A DNA stretch of 64,000 bases from Candidatus Mediterraneibacter faecavium (GTDB lineage: Bacteria > Bacillota > Clostridia > Lachnospirales > Lachnospiraceae). Both the position numbers and the translations under genes were made by a program. How positions within the stretch are numbered: the stretch's first letter is position 1; each line of letters opens with the position of its first letter. The stretch is from positions 1 through 64,000 of the forward strand of contig DWVY01000065.1 of NCBI GenBank assembly GCA_019119995.1, given 5' to 3'. This document shows positions 44,961 through 53,828 of the stretch, one piece after another. The notes beneath the pieces were generated by a model. The model was not told where the DNA came from. It did not search any database and worked only from the letters and a program-made list of their open reading frames with translations.

Positions 44961-45761
44961 ATGGCATTTATACAGACGGAATACAAATCAAACGCACTTT
45001 TGCGGGGGACGTCCGTGAAGGTGATCCTTCCGACGGACGGCATGGCCGGAGGCGTCGAGCCGCCGTTTCGGACTGTGTATTTCCTCCCCGGGTACAGCAC
45101 CACGGCGACCGAGCTGATCACATACTTAAGTATGCGGAATCAGGCGGAATTAAAAGGGCTGGCGATCGTGCTGCCGGACGGAGAGAACCTGTTTTACCAG
45201 GATCTCCCGGAGCGCATGACTCTTTACAGCACCTACGTGGGGGAAGAGCTGGTGGAAGTGACAAGAAAGCTGTTCCCGCTCTCGGACAAGAGGGAAGACA
45301 CCTATATCGCCGGAATCTCCATGGGCGGCTACGGCGCGCTCTATAACGGCATGAAGTACCGGGATACGTTTTCCAAGGTGGCGGCTTTCTCGCCGGCTGT
45401 GGATCCCGGGCTCCTGCTCAGGGACGGCGCTCCCGGTTTCTCGGACGAGCAGTTTCAGGGATTGTTCGGGAACAGGGAAAGATTCTACGGGAGCAGCAGG
45501 GATATGACTACAGTCTGGACAGACCGGACGATCGAGAACCGTCCGGAACTCTTCCTGTGCTGCGGCAGGGAAGACCGGGCGGTCTGGAATGCAGTGGAAC
45601 CCTTTGAAAAAGCGCTCCGGGAGGCGGGTATCCCTCATGAATGCCGGGAGGGGCACGGCGACCATGAACTGTACTACTGGGAGCAGATGATGGATCCGGC
45701 GTTCTCCTTCCTGGCGGGGATCGAAGAGGGAACGAAGGATAAGCTGGTGATCCCTGGCTGA
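44961..45761 (+). CDS. PF00756 esterase (third of three)
   Basis: A 266-residue esterase with the nucleophile motif GISMGGYGA (Ser about residue 120), VYFLPGYSTTA at the oxyanion position and EGHGDHELYYWEQMM with the catalytic His. It is related to the 42914 esterase but clearly divergent. I chose ATG 44961 because AAGGAG lies 9 nt before it; ATG 44943 overlaps that site. A GC-rich hairpin follows the stop codon. Confidence 0.86.
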   Translation: MAFIQTEYKSNALLRGTSVKVILPTDGMAGGVEPPFRTVYFLPGYSTTATELITYLSMRNQAELKGLAIVLPDGENLFYQDLPERMTLYSTYVGEELVEVTRKLFPLSDKREDTYIAGISMGGYGALYNGMKYRDTFSKVAAFSPAVDPGLLLRDGAPGFSDEQFQGLFGNRERFYGSSRDMTTVWTDRTIENRPELFLCCGREDRAVWNAVEPFEKALREAGIPHECREGHGDHELYYWEQMMDPAFSFLAGIEEGTKDKLVIPG

Positions 45762-45777
45762 GAGGTTATGTTCAACG

Positions 45778-45818
45778 CCCGGATCCTGCGGGTTTCGGCG
45801 CGGGATCCGGGTTAGTTT
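45778..45818 (+). terminator. Hairpin terminator after the esterase cluster
   Basis: CCCGGATCC (45778-45786) pairs with GGATCCGGG around a 16-nt loop and is followed by TTAGTTTTC. Confidence 0.65.
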
Positions 45819-45858
45819 TCGTTGATATGGATCTTAAGAAGAAGGAGCGGGAAAAGCA

Positions 45859-46608
45859 ATGCAGTACAGGACAGAACAGTTGGATCAGCATACGTGGCTG
45901 ATCGAAGAATATAATGAGACGAGCAGCGTCTATATGTACCTTCTGGAGGGAGAAAGAGAGGCGCTTCTGATCGATACCGGGAACGGGACGATCCCGCTGG
46001 AAGAGATCTGCCGGGAGCTGACCGGCCTGCCGGTGACAGTAGCGCTGACCCACGGGCATGCCGACCACATCGGCGGTACCGGGCACTTTGAGAATGTATG
46101 GATCGCCAGGGCAGATGAGCCTCTGTACAGGCTGCACAGCACCGATGAACTCCGGAGGATATTCGCAGGGGCGGAATATGCTCCTGCGAAAGCCGCGGAG
46201 GAGCTTCAGTTTTTTGAGGAAGGCAGAGTTTTTGATCTGGGAGGGCGCACAGTGGAAGTGATCGCGACGCCCGGACATTCAGTGGGCTCGGTCTGCTTCC
46301 TGGACCGGGAGCGGCGGCAGATGTTTACAGGGGACACCTGCTGTAAGGCGCATGTGCTCCTGCAGCTTGATCACGCCGCGCCTATTGAGATCTTCCTCGA
46401 TTCGATCCGGAAACTTCTGGATCTGCAGGATTATTACGACATCACCTGGCCGGGACATCACGAAAAGCCGGTGGGAAAGGACGTGATCAGGCAGTTCCTC
46501 GCCGCCGCGGAGGGACTCCTTTCCGGGATGATGGAGGGCCGGGAGATGGAGCATCCGGCGGGGAAGTGCAGATTGTTGGAATACAGAGATATCGGGATTG
46601 AGTATTAA
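45859..46608 (+). CDS. MBL-fold metallo-hydrolase
   Basis: A 249-residue beta-lactamase-fold hydrolase. The metal motif THGHADHIGG, then TPGHSVGSVCF, TGDTCC and the late WPGHHEKP are all present, so a two-metal site is likely. Glyoxalase-II-like or lactonase functions are common in the family; no specific substrate can be read. AAGGAGCGGGAAAAGC precedes the ATG. It sits just after the esterase cluster, behind a likely terminator. Confidence 0.88.
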   Translation: MQYRTEQLDQHTWLIEEYNETSSVYMYLLEGEREALLIDTGNGTIPLEEICRELTGLPVTVALTHGHADHIGGTGHFENVWIARADEPLYRLHSTDELRRIFAGAEYAPAKAAEELQFFEEGRVFDLGGRTVEVIATPGHSVGSVCFLDRERRQMFTGDTCCKAHVLLQLDHAAPIEIFLDSIRKLLDLQDYYDITWPGHHEKPVGKDVIRQFLAAAEGLLSGMMEGREMEHPAGKCRLLEYRDIGIEY

Positions 46609-46641
46609 AGGGCCGCAGAGCAGACCATATAGAAAATTAGA

Positions 46642-46670
46642 TTGTATTTTCCCCTCTGTTACGCTATAAT
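46642..46670 (+). promoter_or_regulatory. Promoter of fba
   Basis: TTGTAT (46642-46647) and TATAAT (46665-46670) with a 17-nt spacer, giving a leader of about 80 nt. Confidence 0.65.
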
Positions 46671-46758
46671 AAGAAAGGATTTATAAAACCAGACAAATCC
46701 CTGACAGCGCCGTATTTCACCGGCCGCAGCGGGGAGGGAGAATTGGAGGAGAAGAAAA

Positions 46759-47622
46759 ATGTTAGTATCAGCAACAGAAATGCTTCAGAAAGCAAAAGCA
46801 GGTCACTACGCAGTAGGACAGTTCAACATCAACAACCTTGAGTGGACAAAGGCGATCCTTTTAACAGCACAGGAGTGCAATTCACCGGTTATCCTTGGTG
46901 TATCTGAGGGCGCAGGAAAATATATGGCAGGCTACAAGACAGTTGTAGGTATGGTAAACGGGATGCTCGAAGAGCTGAACATCACGGTTCCGGTAGCGCT
47001 TCACCTGGATCACGGCAGCTATGACGGATGCCTGAAATGTGTAGAGGCAGGATTCTCCTCTATCATGTTCGACGGATCACACTATCCGATCGATGAGAAC
47101 GTAGCTAAGACAACAGAGCTTGTTAAGATCGCACATGAGCACGGCATGTCTCTCGAGGCAGAGGTCGGAGCGATCGGCGGCGAGGAAGACGGCGTTGTCG
47201 GCAAGGGCGAGTGCGCTGATCCGAACGAGTGCAAGATGATCGCAGATCTCGGCATTGATTTCCTGGCAGCAGGTATCGGAAACATCCACGGCGTATATCC
47301 GGACAACTGGGAAGGCTTAAGCTTCGAGACTCTGGATGCGATCCAGCAGAAGACAGGCGATATGCCGCTCGTGCTTCACGGCGGTACAGGTATCCCGGAT
47401 GATATGATCAAGAAAGCGATCGACCTCGGCGTTGCCAAGATCAACGTGAATACAGAGTGCCAGATCGTATTCGCAGAGGCGACACGCGAGTACATCGAGG
47501 CTGGAAAAGACAAACAGGGCAAAGGCTTCGATCCGCGTAAACTCCTGAAACCGGGCGCAGAAGCGATCATGGCTAAAGTAAAAGAGAAAATGGAGCTGTT
47601 CGGTTCTGTAGGACAGGCCTAA
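46759..47622 (+). CDS. fba: Class II fructose-1,6-bisphosphate aldolase
   Basis: A 287-residue zinc-dependent aldolase that cleaves fructose-1,6-bisphosphate to DHAP and glyceraldehyde-3-phosphate in glycolysis. Zinc ligands are in HLDHGSYD (about residue 80), EAEVGAIGGEEDGV, GIGNIHGVYP and VLHGGTGIPDD. GGAGGAG lies before the ATG. Codon use is strongly biased, as expected of a highly expressed gene. It is a single-gene unit. Confidence 0.96.
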   Translation: MLVSATEMLQKAKAGHYAVGQFNINNLEWTKAILLTAQECNSPVILGVSEGAGKYMAGYKTVVGMVNGMLEELNITVPVALHLDHGSYDGCLKCVEAGFSSIMFDGSHYPIDENVAKTTELVKIAHEHGMSLEAEVGAIGGEEDGVVGKGECADPNECKMIADLGIDFLAAGIGNIHGVYPDNWEGLSFETLDAIQQKTGDMPLVLHGGTGIPDDMIKKAIDLGVAKINVNTECQIVFAEATREYIEAGKDKQGKGFDPRKLLKPGAEAIMAKVKEKMELFGSVGQA

Positions 47623-47665
47623 AAAATATTTAGGAAAACCTGAATAACTTTTTTGAAAATTTTAC

Positions 47666-47694
47666 TTGCCTTTTTGGAGTGATTGAGGTATACT
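47666..47694 (+). promoter_or_regulatory. Promoter upstream of glutamine synthetase
   Basis: TTGCCT (47666-47671) and TATACT (47689-47694) with a 17-nt spacer. Transcription would start near 47701, shortly before a terminator. Confidence 0.6.
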
Positions 47695-47713
47695 GTCACA
47701 CGTAGACAAGAAC

Positions 47714-47750
47714 AAGGGCGTTCCAAGATAGCTTGGAGTGCCCTTTTTTC
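47714..47750 (+). terminator. Terminator in the glutamine synthetase leader (possible attenuator)
   Basis: AAGGGCGTTCCAAG (47714-47727) pairs with 47732-47745 over 14 bp, with two G-U pairs, followed by TTTTTT. It lies after the 47666 promoter and before the gene. It might end fba transcripts, release a short RNA, or control glutamine synthetase by termination. Confidence 0.8.
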
Positions 47751-47790
47751 GTAGGAGCCTTTTTGCGGAGCCTGCGGAACGCTATAAGAG

Positions 47791-47830
47791 GACAGTTCAG
47801 TCCACGCCATTCGCAAAGCAGAACTGTTAC
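47791..47830. repeat. Dispersed palindromic repeat copy
   Basis: GACAGTTCAGTCC and GCAGAACTGTTAC face each other around a short loop, just before the glutamine synthetase ribosome site. It belongs to the family described at 32898. Confidence 0.5.
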
Positions 47831-47852
47831 AACAAAAAGGAAGGGATCAAAT

Positions 47853-49967
47853 ATGAGCACAGAAAAGATCAATGTAGCCGAAATTTTCGGGGAAAATGTT
47901 TTTAACGACACTGTAATGCAGGAGCGTCTCCCGAAAAAGGTTTATAAAAATCTGAAGAAAACAATTGAGGAAGGAAAAGAGCTGGACCTGGAGACAGCCG
48001 ATGTCATCGCGCATGAGATGAAAGAGTGGGCGATCGAGAAAGGCGCGACCCACTATACTCACTGGTTCCTGCCGCTGACAGGAGTTACGGCGGAGAAACA
48101 TGACTCCTTTATCTCCGCACCGCAGCCGAGCGGAAAGGTGCTGATGAGTTTCTCCGGTAAAGAGCTGATCAAGGGCGAGCCGGATGCTTCCTCATTCCCG
48201 TCAGGAGGCTTAAGAGCTACATTCGAGGCGAGAGGATATACGGCATGGGACTGCACGTCTCCGGCATTCGTAAGAGAGGATGCGGCGGGAGCGACACTGT
48301 GCATCCCGACAGCATTCTGCTCCTACACAGGAGAGGCGTTGGATCAGAAGACGCCGCTTCTTCGTTCCATGGAAGCGATCAACAAACAGGCGCTGCGTCT
48401 GTTAAGGCTCTTTGGAAATACAACATCTAAGAAAGTGACCCCGTCTGTAGGACCGGAGCAGGAATATTTCCTTGTAGACGCCGAGAAGTTCGAGCAGAGA
48501 AAAGACCTGATCTATACGGGACGTACTCTGTTCGGAGCTATGCCGCCGAAAGGGCAGGAGCTTGACGACCACTACTTCGGAACGATCCGTCAGAGGATCG
48601 CGGCATTTATGAAAGACGTCAATGAAGAGCTGTGGAAAGTGGGCGTTACGGCGAAGACACAGCACAACGAGGTGGCTCCGGCACAGCACGAGCTGGCTCC
48701 GATCTATGCAGAGGCTAATATCGCGGTTGACCACAACCAGATCGTAATGCAGACCTTGAAGAGAGTTGCCTGCCAGCACGGCATGAAGTGCCTGCTCCAT
48801 GAGAAACCGTTCGCAGGCGTCAACGGTTCCGGTAAGCACAATAACTGGTCTATCACAACAGACGACGGCATCAACATGCTTGACCCGGGCAAGACCCCTC
48901 ATGAGAATACACAGTTCCTGCTTGTGCTGACCTGTATCTTAAAAGCGGTTAATATGCATGCAGATCTCTTGAGAGAATCCGCGGCAGATCCGGGAAATGA
49001 CCACAGACTCGGGGCGAACGAGGCGCCGCCGGCGATCATCTCCATCTTCCTGGGCGAGCAGCTTGAGGATGTGTTGGAACAGCTGATCAGCACAGGCGAG
49101 GCTACACATAGTATCAAAGGCGGCAAGCTTGAGACAGGAGTCCGCACACTTCCGGAGCTGTCCAAAGACGCGACAGACAGGAACCGTACTTCACCGTTCG
49201 CATTTACAGGAAACAAGTTCGAGTTCCGTATGGTCGGATCCCGTGATTCCATCGCTTCCCCGAACATCGTCCTGAACACGATCGTGGCGGAGGCGTTTGC
49301 GGATGCCTGCGATGTCCTTGAGAAGGCGGACGATTTCGACCTGGCAGTGCATGACCTGATCAAGAAATATGCGACAGAGAACCAGAGGATCGTATTCAAC
49401 GGCGACGGATACTCAGAAGCATGGGTAGAAGAGGCAGCAAGAAGAGGTCTTCCGAACATCCGCTCCATGGTAGAGGCGATCCCGGCTATGGTAACGGATA
49501 AAGCTGTGGACCTGTTCGAGAGATTCGGCGTGTTCACGAAAGCAGAGCTTGAGTCCCGCGCAGAAATCCAGTACGAGACATATGCGAAAGCGATCAACAT
49601 CGAAGCGCGTACCATGATCGATATGGCGAGCAAACAGTTCATGCCGGCGTTCATCAAATATACCAAGACGCTTGCCGATACTGTAAATGCAGTGACAGCA
49701 GCAGGGGCGGACGCATCCGTGCAGAAAGCATCTCTTGATGAAGTGACAGCGCTCATGTGCGAGACGAAGAAAGCGCTCGACGCGCTGATCAAAGTGACAG
49801 ACGAGGCCGCTGCCAAAGAGGAGGGAGCCGTGCAGGCGAACTTCTATCACTCAGATGTCTTCCCAGCTATGGAAGCGCTGCGCGCACCGGTTGACAAACT
49901 GGAGATGATCGTAGACAAAGAGGCATGGCCGATGCCGTCTTATGGAGATCTGATCTTTGAAGTATAA
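47853..49967 (+). CDS. glnN: Glutamine synthetase type III
   Basis: A 704-residue GSIII enzyme, which forms glutamine from glutamate, ammonia and ATP. Motifs include [49 protein letters not shown] and [16 protein letters not shown]. The length agrees with the family (about 700, far larger than types I and II). I chose ATG 47853 with AAGGAAGGGA upstream; the open frame extends to 47733 through the leader terminator. It is monocistronic, with a strong terminator downstream. Confidence 0.96.
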   Translation: MSTEKINVAEIFGENVFNDTVMQERLPKKVYKNLKKTIEEGKELDLETADVIAHEMKEWAIEKGATHYTHWFLPLTGVTAEKHDSFISAPQPSGKVLMSFSGKELIKGEPDASSFPSGGLRATFEARGYTAWDCTSPAFVREDAAGATLCIPTAFCSYTGEALDQKTPLLRSMEAINKQALRLLRLFGNTTSKKVTPSVGPEQEYFLVDAEKFEQRKDLIYTGRTLFGAMPPKGQELDDHYFGTIRQRIAAFMKDVNEELWKVGVTAKTQHNEVAPAQHELAPIYAEANIAVDHNQIVMQTLKRVACQHGMKCLLHEKPFAGVNGSGKHNNWSITTDDGINMLDPGKTPHENTQFLLVLTCILKAVNMHADLLRESAADPGNDHRLGANEAPPAIISIFLGEQLEDVLEQLISTGEATHSIKGGKLETGVRTLPELSKDATDRNRTSPFAFTGNKFEFRMVGSRDSIASPNIVLNTIVAEAFADACDVLEKADDFDLAVHDLIKKYATENQRIVFNGDGYSEAWVEEAARRGLPNIRSMVEAIPAMVTDKAVDLFERFGVFTKAELESRAEIQYETYAKAINIEARTMIDMASKQFMPAFIKYTKTLADTVNAVTAAGADASVQKASLDEVTALMCETKKALDALIKVTDEAAAKEEGAVQANFYHSDVFPAMEALRAPVDKLEMIVDKEAWPMPSYGDLIFEV

Positions 49968-50037
49968 GCTGCTGGCGGATTGAACAGAACAGCAAAACAG
50001 GGTGATCAGACCTATAATTTCATACAGATACCTGTCT

Positions 50038-50090
50038 CCCGGCAGGGAAAGTTTTACCTCTCTCTTTACTTTCCCTGCCGGGAATTTTTT
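50038..50090 (+). terminator. Strong terminator after glutamine synthetase
   Basis: CCCGGCAGGGAAAGT (50038-50052) pairs exactly with 50068-50082 and is followed by AATTTTTT. Confidence 0.95.
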
Positions 50091-50096
50091 ACGTAA

Positions 50097-50136
50097 TGCG
50101 CAAATGATTGACAGTTTGCTCATAAGAGCGCATACT
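50097..50136 (+). promoter_or_regulatory. Promoter and possible operator of the LacI gene
   Basis: TTGACA (50108-50113) and CATACT (50131-50136) have a 17-nt spacer. TGCGCAA (50097-50103) lies just upstream and matches the putative operators at 51290 and 51409, suggesting autoregulation. Confidence 0.55.
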
Positions 50137-50175
50137 AGAGAAAAGTGACCGTGAAATGAAGGAGGGGGCGGTGTG

Positions 50176-51189
50176 GTGAAAGAGAATAGCGAAAAAGGTA
50201 AGAAAATGACCATCAACGATGTGGCGGAACAGCTGGGAGTGTCGATCAGTACGGTTTCGCGCGCAATCTCCGGAAAAGGCCGTATCGGAAGCGAGACGCG
50301 CAGAAAAGTACTGGAGTTTATCGAGGAACATGATTATCACCCGAACAGCAGCGCAAAGAGTCTTGCGCAGGCGAAGACAGAAAATATTGCGCTCCTTATT
50401 CCGGAGGTAAAAACTCTGGTGGCGCAGCCTTTCTTCTATATGTGTATGTGCGGTGTGAATGAGGTCGCTCAGGCGCGGGGGTATGATATGTTCGTTGTTA
50501 CTACAAACGGAGTGGATACAACAAGGCTGAAGCGTCTTCTGGATAATGACAAGGTAGACGGCGTGATCCTGGGAAATACCCACCGGGATGATGTGTTTGC
50601 AAAATTTCTAAAATCCCGGGGATGCCCCTTTGTGGCGATCGGATCCCTGAATGATGACACGGTCGTGCAGGTGGATCATGACAACATGGGAGCCTGCCGG
50701 GACCTGACGGCGATACTCCTGTCGCGCAAACTGCGGAGGATCGCATATATGGGGCAGTCGGGGAATCTGATCGTGAATGAAGAACGGTACAGAGGGTATG
50801 TCCAGGCGCACAGGGATATCGGGGCGGATGTGGATCCGGAACTGGTATACAGGGATAATATGACAGAGACGATCGTGCGCAAAAATACGGATGAGCTTGT
50901 GCGCAGAAGAGTAGACTGTATCCTCTGCCAGGATGATGCCATATGCAATATCGTGCTGCAGGAGCTTTACAGTCAGAATATCAGGATCCCGGAGGAGATG
51001 CGTGTAGCGTCCTGCCATAACAGTAAGACGCTGGACAGCTATCCTGTCACGGTGACTTCTCTGAAGTTTGACAATACGGAGATCGGGCGTGTTGCCTGCG
51101 ACGTGTTGATCAACATGCTTGAAGGAAAAGAGGTGCAGAAGAAGACGCTGCTTGATTATGAAGTGGTGCTGAAAGAATCGACAAAATGA
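50176..51189 (+). CDS. LacI-family regulator of the galactan locus
   Basis: A 337-residue repressor-type protein. The helix-turn-helix is INDVAEQLGVSISTVSRAI near residue 15, followed by the hinge HPNSSAKSLAQ and a periplasmic-binding-like sugar domain (IALLIPEV, DGVILGNT, ASCHNSKTL). By position it matches GanR. GTG 50176 is 7 nt from GGAGGGGG; GTG 50173 and ATG 50206 are alternatives. Its likely operators are TTGCGCAA palindromes upstream of the transporter operon. Confidence 0.9.
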   Translation: MKENSEKGKKMTINDVAEQLGVSISTVSRAISGKGRIGSETRRKVLEFIEEHDYHPNSSAKSLAQAKTENIALLIPEVKTLVAQPFFYMCMCGVNEVAQARGYDMFVVTTNGVDTTRLKRLLDNDKVDGVILGNTHRDDVFAKFLKSRGCPFVAIGSLNDDTVVQVDHDNMGACRDLTAILLSRKLRRIAYMGQSGNLIVNEERYRGYVQAHRDIGADVDPELVYRDNMTETIVRKNTDELVRRRVDCILCQDDAICNIVLQELYSQNIRIPEEMRVASCHNSKTLDSYPVTVTSLKFDNTEIGRVACDVLINMLEGKEVQKKTLLDYEVVLKESTK

Positions 51190-51203
51190 CAGGGATCCGC
51201 GGC

Positions 51204-51230
51204 CTGGCGGACAGCGCGGGCTGAACGTTT
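51204..51230 (+). repeat. Short dispersed repeat copy
   Basis: GCGGACAGCGCGGGCTGAAC here differs by one base from the copy at 2596-2615. It lies just after the LacI stop codon. Confidence 0.5.
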
Positions 51231-51285
51231 CCCCGGGCGGATATGATGAGAGCGTGAAAACAAGTGGACAGCGGTTTTAGATGCG

Positions 51286-51440
51286 CAAATTGCGCAAATA
51301 AAACCGCTATTTTTATGCATTTTTTCTAAAAAATACGCCAGACGAATAGTAAACGTGCATATTATATAAATCTATAACTGGTGTTATAATCTATCGTAGA
51401 GCAAGCGATTGCGCAACATAAACTGCGCAGGAGCGCAAAT
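51286..51440 (+). promoter_or_regulatory. Transporter-operon promoter with LacI-type operators
   Basis: Palindromes TTGCGCAA at 51290-51297 and 51409-51416 and CTGCGCAG at 51423-51430 have the central CG usual for LacI-family operators. TGTTATAAT at 51382-51390 is an extended -10. The two downstream operators lie after the start point and would block elongation; the upstream one could allow looping. Confidence 0.6.
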
Positions 51441-51475
51441 AAAAATTCCGACAGTGATTTGGGAAGGAGAGAAAT

Positions 51476-52922
51476 ATGGAAAAATCGAAGGGGAAAGTCG
51501 CAGGATTTTTCGGCGGCATCGGAAGATTTTTTCGGGGTTTCGGAGAGGCGGTCGCAAAAGGCGACCTGTTTGTTAAACTCCCCCTGATCTGGATGGGCGC
51601 GGGATATTTCCGCAGGAAACAGTATGTCAAATCCATCCTGATCACTATTTTTGAAGCACTGGTCATCGTATTCAGCGTAGTGTGTTCATCTCAGTATATC
51701 CCGAAGTTCGGGACGCTGGGAACGGTAAAAAGGGCGTCTGAGTTCAATCCGGTGACCATGAAAAATGAGATCAACGATTATGACAATTCATTTATGATCC
51801 TCTTGTTCTCTGTAGTGAGCATCGTTATCTGGGCGGTATTCCTTGTTGTGTGGATCTCAAATGTGAAACATGCATACGAACTGCAGAAGATGGCGGAGAG
51901 AGGAGAACATATTAATACGTTCCGTGAGGATCTCAATACGTACCGGAACGAGAATTTTTATAAGACGTTGCTGGCGCTTCCTGTTGCGGGAGTCGTAGTA
52001 TTTACGGTTGTGCCGCTTCTGATCCTGATCCTGGTGGCGTTTACGAACTATGACCAGCAGCATATGCCGCCGTCAGAACTTTTTTACCTGGGTAGGGCTT
52101 GACAACTTCTTCAGCCTGTTCGGAGGCGGAGGGCTTACGATCACGTTCGGTTACTCGTTCGTTCGCGTCCTGATCTGGACGCTCGTATGGGCGCTGTTCT
52201 CCACGTTTACGACTTATATCGGCGGTATCCTTTTATCGCTGCTGATCAACCATAAGCGCGTGAAACTGAAAAAAATGTGGCGTACACTGTTCATGGTGAC
52301 GATCGAAGTGCCGCAGTTCGTGTCGCTGCTTCTGGTAAGGAACTTCTTCGCGGACGGAGGTATCGTCAACACGATCTGCGCGGGCATCGGCCTGACTGAT
52401 TTTCTGAGAGACATCGGCCTGATCAGTACATCTTACATCCCGTTCCTTACATCGCCGGGATGGGCTCATGTGATGATCATTATCATTAATATATGGGTCG
52501 GTGTGCCATATCAGATGCTGATCGCAACCGGCGTTCTTATGAGCCTTCCGACAGACCAGGTCGAAAGTGCGCGCATCGACGGGGCGACTCCGGTACAGAT
52601 CTTCCGTCATATTACCATGCCGTACGTGCTCTTTATCACAGGGCCGGCGCTGGTAACGGATTTTGTAAAGAATATCAATAACTTTAATGTAATCTACCTG
52701 CTGACGCAGGATGTGTATACAACGACGAATCAGGCGCTGGCCAACTCGCAGGCGAAGGAAGTAGACCTGCTTGTCACATGGCTGTTCCGCCTGACGCAGG
52801 AGTACTACAACTATAAGATGGCTGCCGTCATCGGTATCGTGGTATTCGTGATCTGCGCGGCGTTTACACTGATCGCCTTCGGCCGTATGACCAGAGGAGA
52901 CCGGGAGGAGGTATATCAATAA
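51476..52922 (+). pseudogene. MalF/GanP-type ABC permease interrupted by one extra T
   Basis: The first frame (51476-52102) encodes the N-terminus and helices up to ELFYLGRA and a stop. The rest of the protein continues in the +1 frame from FTWVGLDNFF to 52922, including the EAA loop ESARIDGATPVQIFRHITMP. The break is in the T6 run at 52080-52085; with five T the sequence reads ELFTWVGLDNF, which is the expected MalF-family sequence, and gives an intact 481-residue permease. This is either a true mutation, a switchable homopolymer, slippage-corrected expression, or a sequencing error. The start has GGGAAGGAG. Confidence 0.88.
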
Positions 52923-53764
52923 TGAAGATCAAAGTTTCAGATATTGTAAGACATGTACTTCTGGCGTTTCTCGCGGTGGTGTGGCTGATCCCGATCGTAT
53001 GGCTGCTTGCTACGTCATTCAGTAAATATACAGGTATGAACTCCTCTACGTTCTTCCCGGAGGAATGGGCGGTCGACAGTTATAAGAACCTGCTCTTCGG
53101 GGCGGATTCAGTGGCACAGTTCCCGCAGTGGTTCTGGAATACATTCATCATCGCCTGCTTTACCTGCATCATTTCCACGGCTTTCGTGTTGATGGTGGCG
53201 TATGCAACGTCCTGTATGCGTTTCCGTGGAAGGAAGACGCTGATGAACATTGCGGTTATCATGAATCTGTTCCCGGGCGTGCTGGCGATGATCGCCGTGT
53301 ATTTTATCTTAAAAAGCATCGGACTTACGAACAGCCATCTGGGGTTGATCTTTGTCTACTCGGCGTCTTCCGGACTCGGCTATCTGATCGCAAAGGGATT
53401 CCTGGACACGGTTCCGGTCTCTCTGCGCGAAGCTGCCTATCTTGACGGTGCAAGTGAGGCGAGGGTGTTCTGGAGAGTGGTCATGCCGATGAGTAAGCCG
53501 ATCATCGTGTACACGGTCATCAGCTCTTTCCTCGTGCCGTGGATGGATTTCGTATATGCGAAGATGATGCTCAACTCGGGTGTCGCGTCCCAGTGGACCG
53601 TGGCGATCGGACTTTACAATATGCTTGAGAAGAGCCTGATTAATACATACTTCACACAGTTCTGCGCCGGCGGCGTGATCGTATCGATCCCGATCTCGAT
53701 CCTGTTCATCATTATGCAGAAGTTCTATGTAGAAGGAGTTACAGGCGGAGCCGTCAAAGGTTAA
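52922..53764 (+). CDS. Sugar ABC transporter permease (MalG/GanQ type)
   Basis: A 280-residue membrane subunit with six helices and the EAA loop EAAYLDGASEARVFWRVVMP. Its ATG overlaps the stop of the broken permease by one base, with GGAGG 11 nt upstream. It is intact, and its partner is the frameshifted permease. A hairpin terminator follows. Confidence 0.93.
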   Translation: MKIKVSDIVRHVLLAFLAVVWLIPIVWLLATSFSKYTGMNSSTFFPEEWAVDSYKNLLFGADSVAQFPQWFWNTFIIACFTCIISTAFVLMVAYATSCMRFRGRKTLMNIAVIMNLFPGVLAMIAVYFILKSIGLTNSHLGLIFVYSASSGLGYLIAKGFLDTVPVSLREAAYLDGASEARVFWRVVMPMSKPIIVYTVISSFLVPWMDFVYAKMMLNSGVASQWTVAIGLYNMLEKSLINTYFTQFCAGGVIVSIPISILFIIMQKFYVEGVTGGAVKG

Positions 53765-53775
53765 AGAAACAGTAT

Positions 53776-53812
53776 AAAGCTGCCGGTGTGAAACCGCTCC
53801 GGCAGCTTTTTG
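53776..53812 (+). terminator. Hairpin terminator between the permease and GH53 genes
   Basis: AAAGCTGCCGG pairs with CCGGCAGCTTTTT around a 12-nt loop. It may set a lower level of the downstream enzymes or be partly read through. Confidence 0.8.
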
Positions 53813-53828
53813 ACAGAAAGGACATTAT

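Noticed and set aside
52050-52922. A separate short permease gene starting at 52050
   Set aside because: Its first ten codons are out-of-frame sequence of the upstream gene, no ribosome site is present, and the two parts join into one normal permease if one T is removed.
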